From: Sterolibacterium denitrificans
Lineage (GTDB): Bacteria > Pseudomonadota > Gammaproteobacteria > Burkholderiales > Rhodocyclaceae
Direction: 5' to 3'
DNA length: 64,000 nucleotides
Assembly (NCBI RefSeq): GCF_900174485.1
Contig: NZ_LT837803.1
Location: 2,371,305-2,435,304, forward strand
Of this stretch, positions 1 to 8,337 are shown one piece after another. Positions within the stretch are counted from its first letter, which is position 1. Each line of letters opens with the position of its first letter. Made by a program: the position numbers and the translations under genes. Below the pieces are notes generated by a model, which saw nothing but the letters and a program-made list of their open reading frames with translations, searched no databases and had not been told where the DNA came from.

Positions 1-79
1 TGTCGCGCGTATCGTAGAGACGGCGATTCGGGTATTTCTTGATGAGGCGAACAGAGGGTGCGGAGGCAGTATCGGCCAT
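1..79 (-). CDS. phaR: PHA synthesis repressor PhaR, N-terminal fragment cut by window edge
   Basis: Only the first 26 codons lie in the window. They read MADTASAPSVRLIKKYPNRR and continue LYDTRD, the start of the PHB/PHA accumulation regulator DNA-binding domain, whose hallmark is the RLIKKYPNRRLYDT run. The start is the ATG at 79, preceded by AGGAAGG. PhaR proteins repress phasin and PHA genes and sense PHA granules. The gene lies 41 bp downstream of the first phaB and closes a phaC-phaB-phaB-phaR set read on the minus strand. The rest of the gene is outside the window. Confidence 0.9.
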   Translation of the reverse strand, partial: MADTASAPSVRLIKKYPNRRLYDTRD

Positions 80-120
80 GAGGGTTCCCTTCCTGAAACG
101 GGGTTGGCGCGCCGGCATGT

Positions 121-861
121 TCAGCACATGTGCAGACCGCCGTTGATGTTGAAGGTGGCGCCGGTCATGTAGGCGGCCTTGTCGGAAGCCAGGAAGCTCA
201 CCAGATGGCCGATTTCCTCGGGTTGGCCGAAGCGCCCCATCGGTATCGTCGCGACGATCTGCTCGCGCACTTCGGGCTTGATCGCCATGACCATTTCGGT
301 GGCGATATAGCCCGGCGCGATGGCATTCACCGTCACGCCCTTCTTGATGACTTCCTGGGCGACGGCCTTGGTGAAGCCCAGCACACCGGCCTTGGCGGCC
401 GAGTAGTTGGCCTGGCCGAGCTGGCCCTTCACGCCATTGACCGAAGCCATGTTGATGATGCGTCCCCAGCCGCGCGTCGCCATGCCTTCGATGACCTGGC
501 GCGTGACGTTGAACAGGCTGTCGAGATTGGTCGACAGCACGGCATCCCACTGCGTCTTTTCCATCTTGCGCAGCACGGTATCGCGGGTGATGCCGGCGTT
601 ATTCACCAGCACATCGACCGGGCCGATTTCGGCCTCGATCTTCTGCACCATTGCCGCGCAGGAATCGAAATCGGAAACATCGCCCTCGGCGGCATGGATA
701 TTGAAGCCTTCCGCCCTCATTCTGGCCAGCCATTCGTTCATGGGCGGGAATCCCGGCAGGCAGTTGGCAACGACGGTCATGCCGTCCTGCGCCAGCGCCC
801 TGCACATCGCGGTACCCAGACCGCCCATGCCTCCCGTCACCAATGCCACTTTTCCAGCCAT
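121..861 (-). CDS. phaB: Acetoacetyl-CoA reductase (SDR family), copy 1
   Basis: This 246-residue short-chain dehydrogenase is expected to reduce acetoacetyl-CoA to (R)-3-hydroxybutyryl-CoA with NADPH, feeding PhaC. Visible SDR features are the N-terminal VTGGMGGLG nucleotide-binding loop, the NNAGITRD motif, the Ser of MASVNG and the YSAAK catalytic Tyr/Lys pair, ending in the PhaB-like NINGGLHMC tail. The chosen start is the ATG at 861 (MAGKVALVTGG), which puts the Rossmann motif at the usual distance; the open frame continues upstream without any SDR-like sequence. It sits between a second phaB and phaR. FabG is a related alternative, but the PHA context and the GGMGGLG loop favour PhaB. 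Confidence 0.92.
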   Translation of the reverse strand: MAGKVALVTGGMGGLGTAMCRALAQDGMTVVANCLPGFPPMNEWLARMRAEGFNIHAAEGDVSDFDSCAAMVQKIEAEIGPVDVLVNNAGITRDTVLRKMEKTQWDAVLSTNLDSLFNVTRQVIEGMATRGWGRIINMASVNGVKGQLGQANYSAAKAGVLGFTKAVAQEVIKKGVTVNAIAPGYIATEMVMAIKPEVREQIVATIPMGRFGQPEEIGHLVSFLASDKAAYMTGATFNINGGLHMC

Positions 862-930
862 GTTGCACAACCTTTCTTCTTGACGACAAAAACCCGTTGA
901 TCCACGCCATAGCGCAAATAGGTGAAAACA

Positions 931-962
931 GGTGCGGATGCGGCCCTGGCCACACCCGCACC
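931..962. other. Intercistronic inverted repeat between the two phaB genes
   Basis: GGTGCGG (931-937) pairs with CCGCACC (956-962), and the loop holds a second palindrome GGCCCTGGCC (942-951). There is no T tract, so this looks more like an mRNA-stabilising or processing hairpin between the two phaB cistrons than an intrinsic terminator. Confidence 0.3.
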
Positions 963-982
963 GCCCGACCGTCCCGCTGCTG

Positions 983-1723
983 TCAGAACATGTGCTGACC
1001 GCCGTTGATCGAGATGTTGGCGCCATTCACGAACGCCGCTTCCTCGGAAGTCAGATACGCCACCAGGCCGGCAACCTCTTCCGGCTTGCCCAGCCGCCCG
1101 GTGGGGATCTGCGGCAGGATCTTCGATTCCAGCACGTCCTGCGGAATCGCCGTGACCATCTTGGTGCCGATGTAACCCGGCGAAATCGTGTTGATCGTCA
1201 CGCCCTTCTTCGCCACTTCCAGCGCCAGCGACTTGGTGAAGCCGTGCATGCCGGCCTTGGCCGCCGCGTAGTTGGTCTGTCCGAAGGCGCCCTTCTGGCC
1301 ATTCACCGACGAAATGTTGATGACGCGACCCCAGTTGCGCTCGACCATGCCGTCCATCACCTGCTTGGTCATGTTGAACACCGAATCCAGGTTGGTGCGC
1401 ACGACGACATCCCAATCGGCCTTGGTCATCTTCTTGAAAGTCATGTCGCGGGTGATGCCGGCGTTATTCACCAGCACTTCGACCGGCCCGATGTCCTTGG
1501 CGATCTGCTCGACGCAGTTCTTGCAGGAATCGAAATCACCGACATCGCAAGGATAGGCCTTGAAACCATAGCCCATGTCATTCATGTTGCGCAGCCAGTC
1601 CTGGGCGCGGGTATTGCTCGGACTGTAGGTCGTCACCACCGTGTAGCCCAGCGCAGCGAGCTTGACGCAGATCGCCTCGCCCAGACCGCCCATACCGCCC
1701 GTTACCAAAGCCACTCTTGGCAT
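983..1723 (-). CDS. phaB: Acetoacetyl-CoA reductase (SDR family), copy 2
   Basis: This is a second 246-residue PhaB-type reductase, directly upstream of the first copy on the minus strand. It carries the VTGGMGGLG loop, NNAGITRDMTFKKM, ISSVNGQKG and the catalytic YAAAK, and ends SINGGQHMF. The start is the ATG at 1723 (MPRVALVTGG), preceded by GAGGAGACAGGTT. The two copies differ at many residues, so this is an old duplication rather than a recent one. Paralogous phaB genes in PHA operons are known in betaproteobacteria and may differ in cofactor preference or chain length; the sequence does not show which. Confidence 0.92.
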   Translation of the reverse strand: MPRVALVTGGMGGLGEAICVKLAALGYTVVTTYSPSNTRAQDWLRNMNDMGYGFKAYPCDVGDFDSCKNCVEQIAKDIGPVEVLVNNAGITRDMTFKKMTKADWDVVVRTNLDSVFNMTKQVMDGMVERNWGRVINISSVNGQKGAFGQTNYAAAKAGMHGFTKSLALEVAKKGVTINTISPGYIGTKMVTAIPQDVLESKILPQIPTGRLGKPEEVAGLVAYLTSEEAAFVNGANISINGGQHMF

Positions 1724-1842
1724 AACCTGTCTCCTCTGTATCGGTTTGTCGATGAATTCATGATGCAGCAAATGCCATGGCGCATCCCGTCGAACTGCCG
1801 GCCATGCAACGCGCCTTTCCTGCAGCGGCCGGCGCTGCCATT

Positions 1843-3657
1843 CTACGATGCCTTTTCCCGAACGTATCTGCCCGGCGCAGGCTCCAATGCCTTATATGTC
1901 ACGCTCCCCAGACGCACGCGCGCCTTGCGCGGCTTGCCGGCAAACGCCTGCAGCCATGCCGTCCAGGTCGGCCACCAGCTGCCGCGCTGCTCCGTCGCCC
2001 CGGCCAGCCATCGCTCCGCATCCTTGCCGGCATATTCGCCGACCCAGTAACTGCGCCTGTTCTTGGCCGGCGGGTTGATCACGCCGGCGATATGTCCGCT
2101 CGCTCCCATGACGAAGGTGCTGCGCCCACCCAGCAGGGCGCGCGACCGATAGCCGGCCTGCCAGGGCACGATGTGATCCTCGCGCGAGGCATACAGGAAG
2201 ACCGGCATATCCACCTTGCGCAAATCGACCTTCTCGCCGCAGACCGTCAGCCGGCCGGGGCTGCGCAGGCGATTTTCCAGATACATGTTGCGCAGATACC
2301 AAACCGCGAACGGCCCCGGCAGATTGGTGGAATCGGCATTCCAGTAAAGCAGGTCGAAGGCCGGCGGCTTGCCGCCCTTCAGGTAATTGCTGACCACGTA
2401 CTGCCAGATCAGATCATTGGCGCGCAGGCTGGAAAATACCGCCGCCAGCTCGCTGCCCTTCATCAGGCCGCCCTTGCCGATGCTCGCCTCGCGCGCGGCG
2501 ACGGAAGCCTGGTCGATGAACAGGCCAAGCTCGCCGGGATCGGCAAAATCGAGCAGCGTCGTCAGCAAGGTCAGCGAAGTCACCGGCGTCTCGCCGCGCG
2601 CCCGCGCCACGGCCAGCGCGGTGCTCAGGAGGGTGCCGCCGACGCAGAAACCCAGGGCATTCACCTGCTCGACGCCGCAGATCGCCGCCGCCACGGCGAG
2701 CGCCCGCAGCACGCCCTGCTCGACGTAATCATCCCAACCCAGATGGCCCTGCGCGGCCTGGGGATTGCGCCAGGAAACCATGAACACGGTATTGCCCTGT
2801 TCGATGGCATGGCGCACCAGCGAATTTTCCGGCTGCAGATCGAGGATGTAGTACTTGTTGATGCAGGGCGGCACGATCACCAGCGGCCGGGTGCCGACCA
2901 CATCGCTCAGCGGCGCATACTGGATGAGCTGCATCACCTCGTTTTCAAACACCACCGCCCCGGGCGTGATCGCCAGGTTGCGGCCGACCTCGAAGGCCGT
3001 TTCGTCGCTCAGCGAGATATGGCCCTTCTCGATGTCGGCAAGCAGGTTGCGGATGCCGGCATTGATGCTCTCGCCCTGGCTCGCCAGCGCGGTCTCGATG
3101 AACTCGGGATTGGTGGCGGCAAAATTCGACGGTGCCAGCGCATCGACATACTGCCGCGCCATGAAGCGCATGCGTTCCCGCGCCTTGGTATCGGCTGCCG
3201 GCAGCAGCTCGACCAGGCGGCCGACGTACTCGGCATTGAGGAGGTAGGACTGACGGAAATAATCATGGATCGGGCTGTTTGCCCATTCCGCTGCCGAAAA
3301 ACGGCGGTCGCCCGGCTGGGGCCGGGGCAAGGCCGCGTCCGGCGTTGAAGAGGCTGCGTTCTTGTCGGACGAGCGATTGATCTGCGCCTGCCAGAGCGCC
3401 ATGTGCCGCGCCATGAACGCCTGCTGCAGTTGCTGCAGCGCGCCATGCTGCGCCGCCGCCTGGGCAGGATCTGACTTTGAGGTTGGCGACGCGGAAGCAG
3501 CGGCCTGCGCAGTTGTTGATTGCGATTGCGATTGCGGTTGTGATTGCGCCTGAGCCTGAACCGCCGCCAGCCACTGCGCAAAGCCCTGCGCCCAGGACTG
3601 TCCGGCCTGGAACATGGTTTGCATGGCTTGTGAGGGCAGATCGGGGCCTGCGGACAT
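1843..3657 (-). CDS. phaC: Class I polyhydroxyalkanoate synthase PhaC
   Basis: This 604-residue PHA polymerase joins (R)-3-hydroxyacyl-CoA monomers on granules. The lipase-like box GFCVGG holds the nucleophile Cys338. Asp494 (SREDHIVP) and His522 (GASGHIAG) complete the triad. The N-terminal domain and overall length fit class I synthases. Residues ~34-60 are an unusual Gln/Ser/Ala-rich stretch encoded by a short tandem GATTGC repeat (as read on the plus strand, around 3518-3547), a possible site of length variation. The start is the ATG at 3657, preceded by AGGAGTAGAGG. It is the first gene of the PHA set, followed after 119 bp by phaB copy 2. Confidence 0.96.
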   Translation of the reverse strand: MSAGPDLPSQAMQTMFQAGQSWAQGFAQWLAAVQAQAQSQPQSQSQSTTAQAAASASPTSKSDPAQAAAQHGALQQLQQAFMARHMALWQAQINRSSDKNAASSTPDAALPRPQPGDRRFSAAEWANSPIHDYFRQSYLLNAEYVGRLVELLPAADTKARERMRFMARQYVDALAPSNFAATNPEFIETALASQGESINAGIRNLLADIEKGHISLSDETAFEVGRNLAITPGAVVFENEVMQLIQYAPLSDVVGTRPLVIVPPCINKYYILDLQPENSLVRHAIEQGNTVFMVSWRNPQAAQGHLGWDDYVEQGVLRALAVAAAICGVEQVNALGFCVGGTLLSTALAVARARGETPVTSLTLLTTLLDFADPGELGLFIDQASVAAREASIGKGGLMKGSELAAVFSSLRANDLIWQYVVSNYLKGGKPPAFDLLYWNADSTNLPGPFAVWYLRNMYLENRLRSPGRLTVCGEKVDLRKVDMPVFLYASREDHIVPWQAGYRSRALLGGRSTFVMGASGHIAGVINPPAKNRRSYWVGEYAGKDAERWLAGATEQRGSWWPTWTAWLQAFAGKPRKARVRLGSVTYKALEPAPGRYVREKAS

Positions 3658-3748
3658 CCTCTACTCCTGTTTCCCGGTCGATCCCGGCGCTTGCGGACAG
3701 AAACGCTCTCGCGTCCATGCACCATGGCCGGGGCCTGAAAAGAGGAAG

Positions 3749-3754
3749 ATTATA
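3749..3754 (-). promoter_or_regulatory. Candidate -10 box for the pha genes
   Basis: A perfect TATAAT on the minus strand lies 92 nt upstream of the phaC ATG in an otherwise GC-rich gap. No convincing -35 is visible at 16-18 nt, so the call rests on the -10 alone. Confidence 0.4.
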
Positions 3755-3827
3755 CCGCACTGCACAAATCCGCCGGTACCGCGCCTGTGCCGAAAACACT
3801 CGCCTGCAGCTTCAAAACCCGTCCAGC

Positions 3828-4673
3828 TCAAGCGGCTCCGAAGAAATGCTCGACCAGATGATGCGCCGCCCAGATCGTCAGGATGCCCGTGACGATCAAC
3901 ACCACCTGATGCAGCGTGGCCCGCAGTTCGGTGCGTTTATGCAGTCCGGGGATCAGATCCGCCACGGCGACGTAAATCATGCTCGCTGCCGCCAGGGAAA
4001 GAAACACCGGCACCGCGCCTTGCATGGCCGAAAGGGCGAAATACGCCAGCACGCCGCCCGCCAGGGTGGCCAGCGATGAAACGACGTTGAAAATCAATGC
4101 CTTGGCGCGGCTGTAGCCGGAATGCAGCAGGATCACGAAATCGCCGACTTCCTGCGGAATCTCGTGGGCAATGATGGCCAGCGAGGTGATGATGCCAAGC
4201 TGGACGCTTTCCATGAAGGCGGCGGCAATCAGGATGCCATCGACGAAGTTGTGGAAGGTATCGCCCACCATGATCAACAGACCGCTGCGTCCGCCATCGT
4301 GCGCAGCGTGCACATTGTGCGCATGACCATGGGAATGGAAGTGCTCCTGCACCCGGTTGGCGGTGAGCACCGGTTGCTCATGGCCCTCGCAGTGCTCGGT
4401 ATGACAGTGGCGCCAGAGCACCAACTTCTCGAGCACGAAGAAACCGAGTATGCCGGCGAGCACGATGGCCGAAGTCGAACCGACGTCGCCGCTGCCTACC
4501 ACGGCGTGCGGCAGCACTTCCAGAAAAGCCGCGCCAAGCAGGGCGCCGATGGCATAGCTGACCAGCGAATTGACCCAACGCCGGCTCGCCGTCAAGGCGA
4601 TGAGCGAGGCCGCCAGCACGGAAAGCAGGCCGCCGGCAAACGACATCAGAAGTATCCAGGCAAGCACTGACAT
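3828..4673 (-). CDS. ZIP-family divalent metal transporter
   Basis: This 281-residue inner-membrane protein of the ZIP (Zn/Fe permease) family probably imports zinc or a similar divalent metal. About eight hydrophobic helices are visible. The two metal-binding helix motifs are HNFVDG (His141, Asn142) and HEIPQE (His170, Glu171). Between helices 3 and 4 is a His-rich loop (residues ~89-126, including HFHSHGHAHNVH) typical of ZIP transporters. The start is the ATG at 4673; no strong ribosome site is visible, but the first helix begins at once. It stands alone between pgeF and phaC. ZupT-like or ZIP-B-like subfamily assignment is open. Confidence 0.9.
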   Translation of the reverse strand: MSVLAWILLMSFAGGLLSVLAASLIALTASRRWVNSLVSYAIGALLGAAFLEVLPHAVVGSGDVGSTSAIVLAGILGFFVLEKLVLWRHCHTEHCEGHEQPVLTANRVQEHFHSHGHAHNVHAAHDGGRSGLLIMVGDTFHNFVDGILIAAAFMESVQLGIITSLAIIAHEIPQEVGDFVILLHSGYSRAKALIFNVVSSLATLAGGVLAYFALSAMQGAVPVFLSLAAASMIYVAVADLIPGLHKRTELRATLHQVVLIVTGILTIWAAHHLVEHFFGAA

Positions 4674-4705
4674 GGCTGAGTTTCGAAGGCGCGGAAAATT
4701 GCCGA

Positions 4706-4711
4706 ATTATA
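4706..4711 (-). promoter_or_regulatory. Candidate -10 box for the ZIP transporter
   Basis: TATAAT on the minus strand lies 33 nt upstream of the ZIP start, in the gap after pgeF. No clear -35 was found at standard spacing. Confidence 0.35.
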
Positions 4712-4758
4712 AGGGAAGCGCGTCTGGAAACCGGGCGCAACGACGTCGCAGCGGCAAC

Positions 4759-5550
4759 TCACTCACGCCAGATCAGGCTGGCCATGCGTCCGGTGGCGCC
4801 ATCGCGGCGGTAGGAGTAGAAACGCCGTTCGTCGCTCCAGGTGCATAAGCCGCCGCCGCTCACCTGCCGCACGCCAAGCGCGGCCAGCCGCTGACGCGCC
4901 AGCATGTACAGATCGCACAGCCATTTGTCCGGCTCGTTCGATCTATCCGGCTTTTCCCGTCCCCCCTGCGCGCGAAAAGCCAGCGCTGCCTGCGGATCGT
5001 GCCGGCAAAAGGCGGCACGCACCTCGGCACCCACCTCAAAGGCCGCCGGGCCGATGGCCGGCCCCAGCCAGACCTGCACATCCGCTGCCGGCACGCCCAT
5101 GGCGGCCACCGTCGCCTCGATCACGCCGGCGGCCAGACCGCGCCAGCCGGCATGCGCGGCCGCCACGACCGAACCGTCGCGCGCCGCCAGCAGCAGAGGC
5201 AGGCAATCAGCCGTCAGCACGACGCAAACCCGGCCCGGCGCACGAGCGCAACTGGCATCGGCCGTCGGCACGACAGCCGCATCGCCACGATCATCATCGG
5301 CACAGGCCACCTCGGTGCCGTGCACCTGATTCAGCCAGAGCGGCTCGGCCGGCAGCAGACGACGCAAACTGCCGCGATTGGCCATCACGGCCAGCGGATC
5401 GTCACCCACATGCAGGGCGAGATTGAAATACTCGTACGGCGCCGCGCTGCAACCCTGCAGGCTCAGGCGCGTGGTCACCAGGGCGCGCACGCCGGGCGGC
5501 GCGCCCGCTGCATGTTCGCAGCCCCAGTCGGGAATCAACAGTTCATCCAT
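4759..5550 (-). CDS. pgeF: PgeF / YfiH laccase-domain protein
   Basis: This 263-residue multicopper-polyphenol-oxidoreductase-fold protein belongs to a family known for purine nucleoside phosphorylase/adenosine deaminase activity and for correcting peptidoglycan precursor errors. The conserved metal-site residues are visible as His77 (LNQVHG), Cys116 (TADCLP) and His133 (HAGWRG). The start is the ATG at 5550, which overlaps the TGA of rluD by one base (TGATG) and follows GGGAGGCGTG; a GTG one codon upstream is possible. The rluD-pgeF coupling is widespread in proteobacteria. Confidence 0.93.
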   Translation of the reverse strand: MDELLIPDWGCEHAAGAPPGVRALVTTRLSLQGCSAAPYEYFNLALHVGDDPLAVMANRGSLRRLLPAEPLWLNQVHGTEVACADDDRGDAAVVPTADASCARAPGRVCVVLTADCLPLLLAARDGSVVAAAHAGWRGLAAGVIEATVAAMGVPAADVQVWLGPAIGPAAFEVGAEVRAAFCRHDPQAALAFRAQGGREKPDRSNEPDKWLCDLYMLARQRLAALGVRQVSGGGLCTWSDERRFYSYRRDGATGRMASLIWRE

Positions 5551-6602
5551 CACGCCTCCCGATCGTCATTCTGCGCCCGCAACGCCCCCAGCAGCGCGGC
5601 GAAATCCTCGGGCAGCGGCGCTTCCCAGCTCATCTCCAACTGCGTGCGCGGATGGCGCAGCGCCAGACGCCAGGCATGCAGCGCCTGGCGCGGGAAAGCG
5701 CTGAACAACGGCTGGCCGCTGCGTTTACCGCGCAGATAGACGGGATCGCCCACCAGAGGATGGCCGAGTTCCATCATATGCACGCGGATCTGGTGCGTGC
5801 GCCCGGTTTCCAGCCGGCATTCGAGCAACGTTGCCGCCGCGAAACGCTCGCGCACCAGGTAATGCGTGCGCGCCTCCTTGCCATGCCGCTCCAGTGGGAC
5901 GACCGCCATCCGGGTGCGCTGCGTCGGATGACGGCCGATCGGCGCATCGACCGTGCCACCCGTCCTCTCCGCCGCCACCACGCCATGCACCAGCGCCAGG
6001 TAGTGGCGCCTGACGCTGCGCGCCTGCAACTGGCGCACCAGATCGGTCTGCGCTTCCAGGGTTTTCGCGACGACCAGCAAACCGCTGGTTTCCTTGTCGA
6101 GGCGATGCACGATGCCGGCCCGTGGAATCGCCGCCAGCGCCGGCGCGTGATGCAGCAGCGCGTTCAGCAGCGTCCCCTGCCAATTGCCGCTGCCGGGATG
6201 GACCACCAGCCCGGCCGGCTTGTCGACCACCAGAATCTCCTCATCCTCATGCACGATCCGCAGCGGAATGCTCTCGGCGACCGCCGGCAACCCACGTGGA
6301 TCGGCGCCCAGGCCGTCCTCCAACTCGATGCACTCGCCGCCCCAGACCTTGTGTTTCGCATCCGTGACGACGCGGCCGTCGATGCGGACGTGTCCCTCGC
6401 GCAGCCAACCCTGCAAACGGCTGCGGGAATGCTGGGGCAGCAAGCGCGCCAGCGCCTGGTCGAGGCGCAGGCCGGCATGCTCGGGAGAGACCTGCACGCG
6501 CGTGCCGACGATGCCCCCGCCATCCTCCTCAAGACCATCGACAAGCTCATGAAGGCTCACGGAAGACGCCGGAACACTTGCGCTATAATCGGTCGGATTC
6601 AT
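5550..6602 (-). CDS. rluD: 23S rRNA pseudouridine synthase RluD
   Basis: This 350-residue RluA-family enzyme is expected to make the pseudouridines of helix 69 in 23S rRNA. An S4 RNA-binding domain spans roughly residues 44-95 (RLDQALARLLP, SRLQGWLREGHVRIDG). The catalytic domain carries HRLDKETSG with Asp169, then RTHQIRVHM and GDPVYL. It has an acidic N-terminal extension of about 35 residues. The assumed start at 6602 lies within a triplicated GATTCAT repeat that also supplies two out-of-frame upstream ATGs, and no good Shine-Dalgarno is visible. It is divergent from bamD and translationally coupled to pgeF. Confidence 0.93.
   Translation of the reverse strand: MNPTDYSASVPASSVSLHELVDGLEEDGGGIVGTRVQVSPEHAGLRLDQALARLLPQHSRSRLQGWLREGHVRIDGRVVTDAKHKVWGGECIELEDGLGADPRGLPAVAESIPLRIVHEDEEILVVDKPAGLVVHPGSGNWQGTLLNALLHHAPALAAIPRAGIVHRLDKETSGLLVVAKTLEAQTDLVRQLQARSVRRHYLALVHGVVAAERTGGTVDAPIGRHPTQRTRMAVVPLERHGKEARTHYLVRERFAAATLLECRLETGRTHQIRVHMMELGHPLVGDPVYLRGKRSGQPLFSAFPRQALHAWRLALRHPRTQLEMSWEAPLPEDFAALLGALRAQNDDREA
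6584..6589 (+). promoter_or_regulatory. Candidate -10 box for bamD
   Basis: TATAAT lies 43 nt before the bamD ATG, inside the first codons of the divergent rluD. The -35 region is poor. A perfect -10 is rare by chance in this GC-rich sequence. Confidence 0.45.
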
Positions 6603-6616
6603 GATTCATGATTCAT
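6596..6616. repeat. Tandem heptanucleotide repeat (GATTCAT)3 over the rluD start
   Basis: Three perfect copies of GATTCAT lie between the divergent rluD and bamD. On the minus strand each copy contributes an ATG (6602, 6609, 6616). Only the 6602 ATG is in frame with rluD; the others open reading frames of five and eight codons. In the bamD direction the repeat is in the 5' leader. Confidence 0.8.
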
Positions 6617-6632
6617 TCGTGGAACTTTCATC

Positions 6633-7442
6633 ATGCGTAGTTTAGCGGCTCTGGCTGTTGTTTTCGCGATCACCATCGCCCCCCTCCCCCTGCTCAGCGG
6701 CTGCGGTTCGACGTCCGAACAGGCCGACGAAACGAGCGGCTGGTCGGCCCAGAAGCTCTACAACGAAGCCCGTGAAGCCATGAACGAGGGCGCCTGGGAC
6801 AGGGCCATCAAGCTGCTGGAAAAGCTCGAATCACGCTACCCTTACGGCCGCTACGCCCAGCAGGCCCAGCTTGAAGTGGCCTATGCCAATTTCAAGCTCT
6901 CCGAGCCGGTGGCGGCCATCGCCGCCTGCGACCGCTTCATCCGCCTGCATCCCAATCATCCAAACGTCGATTACGCCTATTACCTGAAAGGCCTGGTCAA
7001 TTTCAACGAAGACCTCGGCCTCTTTGGCTACGTCAGCCAGCAGGACCTGACCGAGCGCGACCCGAAGGCCGCCCGCGAGGCTTTCGATGCCTTCAAGGAA
7101 CTGGTCAACAAATTTCCCGGCAGCAAATATGCTTCCGACGCCACGGCGCGCATGAAATACCTGGTCAACGCCCTGGCCGCGCATGAAGTCCACGTCGCCC
7201 GCTACTACCTCAAGCGCGGCGCCTATCTCGCTGCCGTCAACCGCGCCCAGGATGCCATCAAGACCTATCCCGATGCGCCGGCAATCGAAGAAGCCATGTA
7301 CATCACCGTGCTGGCTTACGAAGCCATCGGCATGAAGGATCTGCGCGATGACGCCGAGCGCGTGATGCGGCGCAACTTCCCCAAGAGCGAGTTCTATGCG
7401 CTGGGTTTCGACCGGCCGAGTCCCTGGTGGAAGCTCTGGTAA
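6633..7442 (+). CDS. bamD: Outer membrane assembly lipoprotein BamD (ComL)
   Basis: This 269-residue lipoprotein is an essential partner of BamA in inserting outer membrane proteins. A type II signal peptide ends in the lipobox LLSGC, with lipidated Cys24. The mature part is a series of TPR-like repeats starting at SAQKLYNEAREAMNEGAWD, with the BamD-typical RYPYGRYAQQAQLEVAYA region. Length fits the family. Divergent from rluD, an arrangement common in betaproteobacteria. The ATG at 6633 gives the proper signal peptide; the ribosome site is weak. Confidence 0.95.
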   Translation: MRSLAALAVVFAITIAPLPLLSGCGSTSEQADETSGWSAQKLYNEAREAMNEGAWDRAIKLLEKLESRYPYGRYAQQAQLEVAYANFKLSEPVAAIAACDRFIRLHPNHPNVDYAYYLKGLVNFNEDLGLFGYVSQQDLTERDPKAAREAFDAFKELVNKFPGSKYASDATARMKYLVNALAAHEVHVARYYLKRGAYLAAVNRAQDAIKTYPDAPAIEEAMYITVLAYEAIGMKDLRDDAERVMRRNFPKSEFYALGFDRPSPWWKLW

Positions 7443-7477
7443 AACCCGCCACCAGTTCACCTGCCTGACTCGAACGA

Positions 7478-8260
7478 TCAGGCCGTTGCCGCAAAAAGAT
7501 CGATGCGATCGCTGAAGATTGCCGTCACGCCCGCGGCAAACAACTGCTCGGCCTGCACGGGATCATTCACGGTATAGCAGGCCAGCGCCACGCCGGCGGC
7601 CTGGATTTCCGCCAGTCGTCCGGCCTGCAGGCGATGCGCATCGCCATGCAGATAGCGGCAGTCGAGGCGCTGCAGGCGCGTCTGCCAATCCGCCGGAATT
7701 TCCTCGCACAGCAACGCCCGAGCCGGCGCATCACCCGCACCCGCGCCGGCATCCGCGGCAAGGCGGGCTGCCTCGAGCGCCTCTTCGGAAAACGAGGAAA
7801 ACAGCAAAGGCACTGTCTGGCTGCCGGCCGCCGCGCATTCACGCTGAAACGCGCTCACCCACTCGGCAACGACGCGCCCGGTTTGCCGCTCATGGCCCGC
7901 CGCCGGCTTGATCTCGATATTGGCCGCCAGCCCCAATGCTTGGCAATGGATAAGCGCCTGATGCAGATCCGCCAGGCGCTCACCGGCAAAGGCGCGGTGA
8001 TGATGCCGCCCCACATCCAGCCGGCGCAAGCGTTCATACGGCCAGTCGGCCACCCTGCCCTGGCCATTGCTGGTGCGCTCCAGGGTTTCATCGTGGATCA
8101 GCACGGGTACCGCGTCGGCGCTCAGCATCACATCGAATTCGACGGCGCGGATACCCAGGCGCGCGGCAACGGCCAGCCCCGCCAGGCTATTTTCCGGTGC
8201 CAGAGCACCGCCGCAGCGGTGAGCGATGATGCGTGGATAGTGCCAGGATGGACTCATCAT
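7478..8260 (-). CDS. ugpQ: Glycerophosphodiester phosphodiesterase
   Basis: This 260-residue cytoplasmic GDPD hydrolyses glycerophosphodiesters to glycerol-3-phosphate and an alcohol. The family signature is complete: HRCGGALAPENSL with the catalytic His near the N-terminus, EFDVMLSADAVPVLIHD with metal ligands, NIEIKP and a C-terminal TVNDP. No signal peptide, so it resembles UgpQ rather than periplasmic GlpQ. Two consecutive ATGs (8260 and 8257) follow AGGAGGTGGA; either may be used. It lies 77 bp downstream of the ugpB-like gene and is probably cotranscribed with it. It ends convergently with bamD. Confidence 0.92.
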   Translation of the reverse strand: MMSPSWHYPRIIAHRCGGALAPENSLAGLAVAARLGIRAVEFDVMLSADAVPVLIHDETLERTSNGQGRVADWPYERLRRLDVGRHHHRAFAGERLADLHQALIHCQALGLAANIEIKPAAGHERQTGRVVAEWVSAFQRECAAAGSQTVPLLFSSFSEEALEAARLAADAGAGAGDAPARALLCEEIPADWQTRLQRLDCRYLHGDAHRLQAGRLAEIQAAGVALACYTVNDPVQAEQLFAAGVTAIFSDRIDLFAATA

Positions 8261-8337
8261 TCCACCTCCTGCAAGCCGTCCCGACGCCGCCAGACTCGAT
8301 CAGCCCTCCGCCGCGCGCCATGGCAGGCCATGGCAAT

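Noticed and set aside
121-1723. The two SDR genes as fatty-acid FabG
   Set aside because: Their GGMGGLG loop, C-terminal GG-HM ends and placement between phaC and phaR fit PhaB better.
1777-3348. Open frame of 523 codons on the plus strand over phaC
   Set aside because: Antisense to phaC, which has a full catalytic triad; the plus-strand translation has shadow-like Arg/His/Gln composition.
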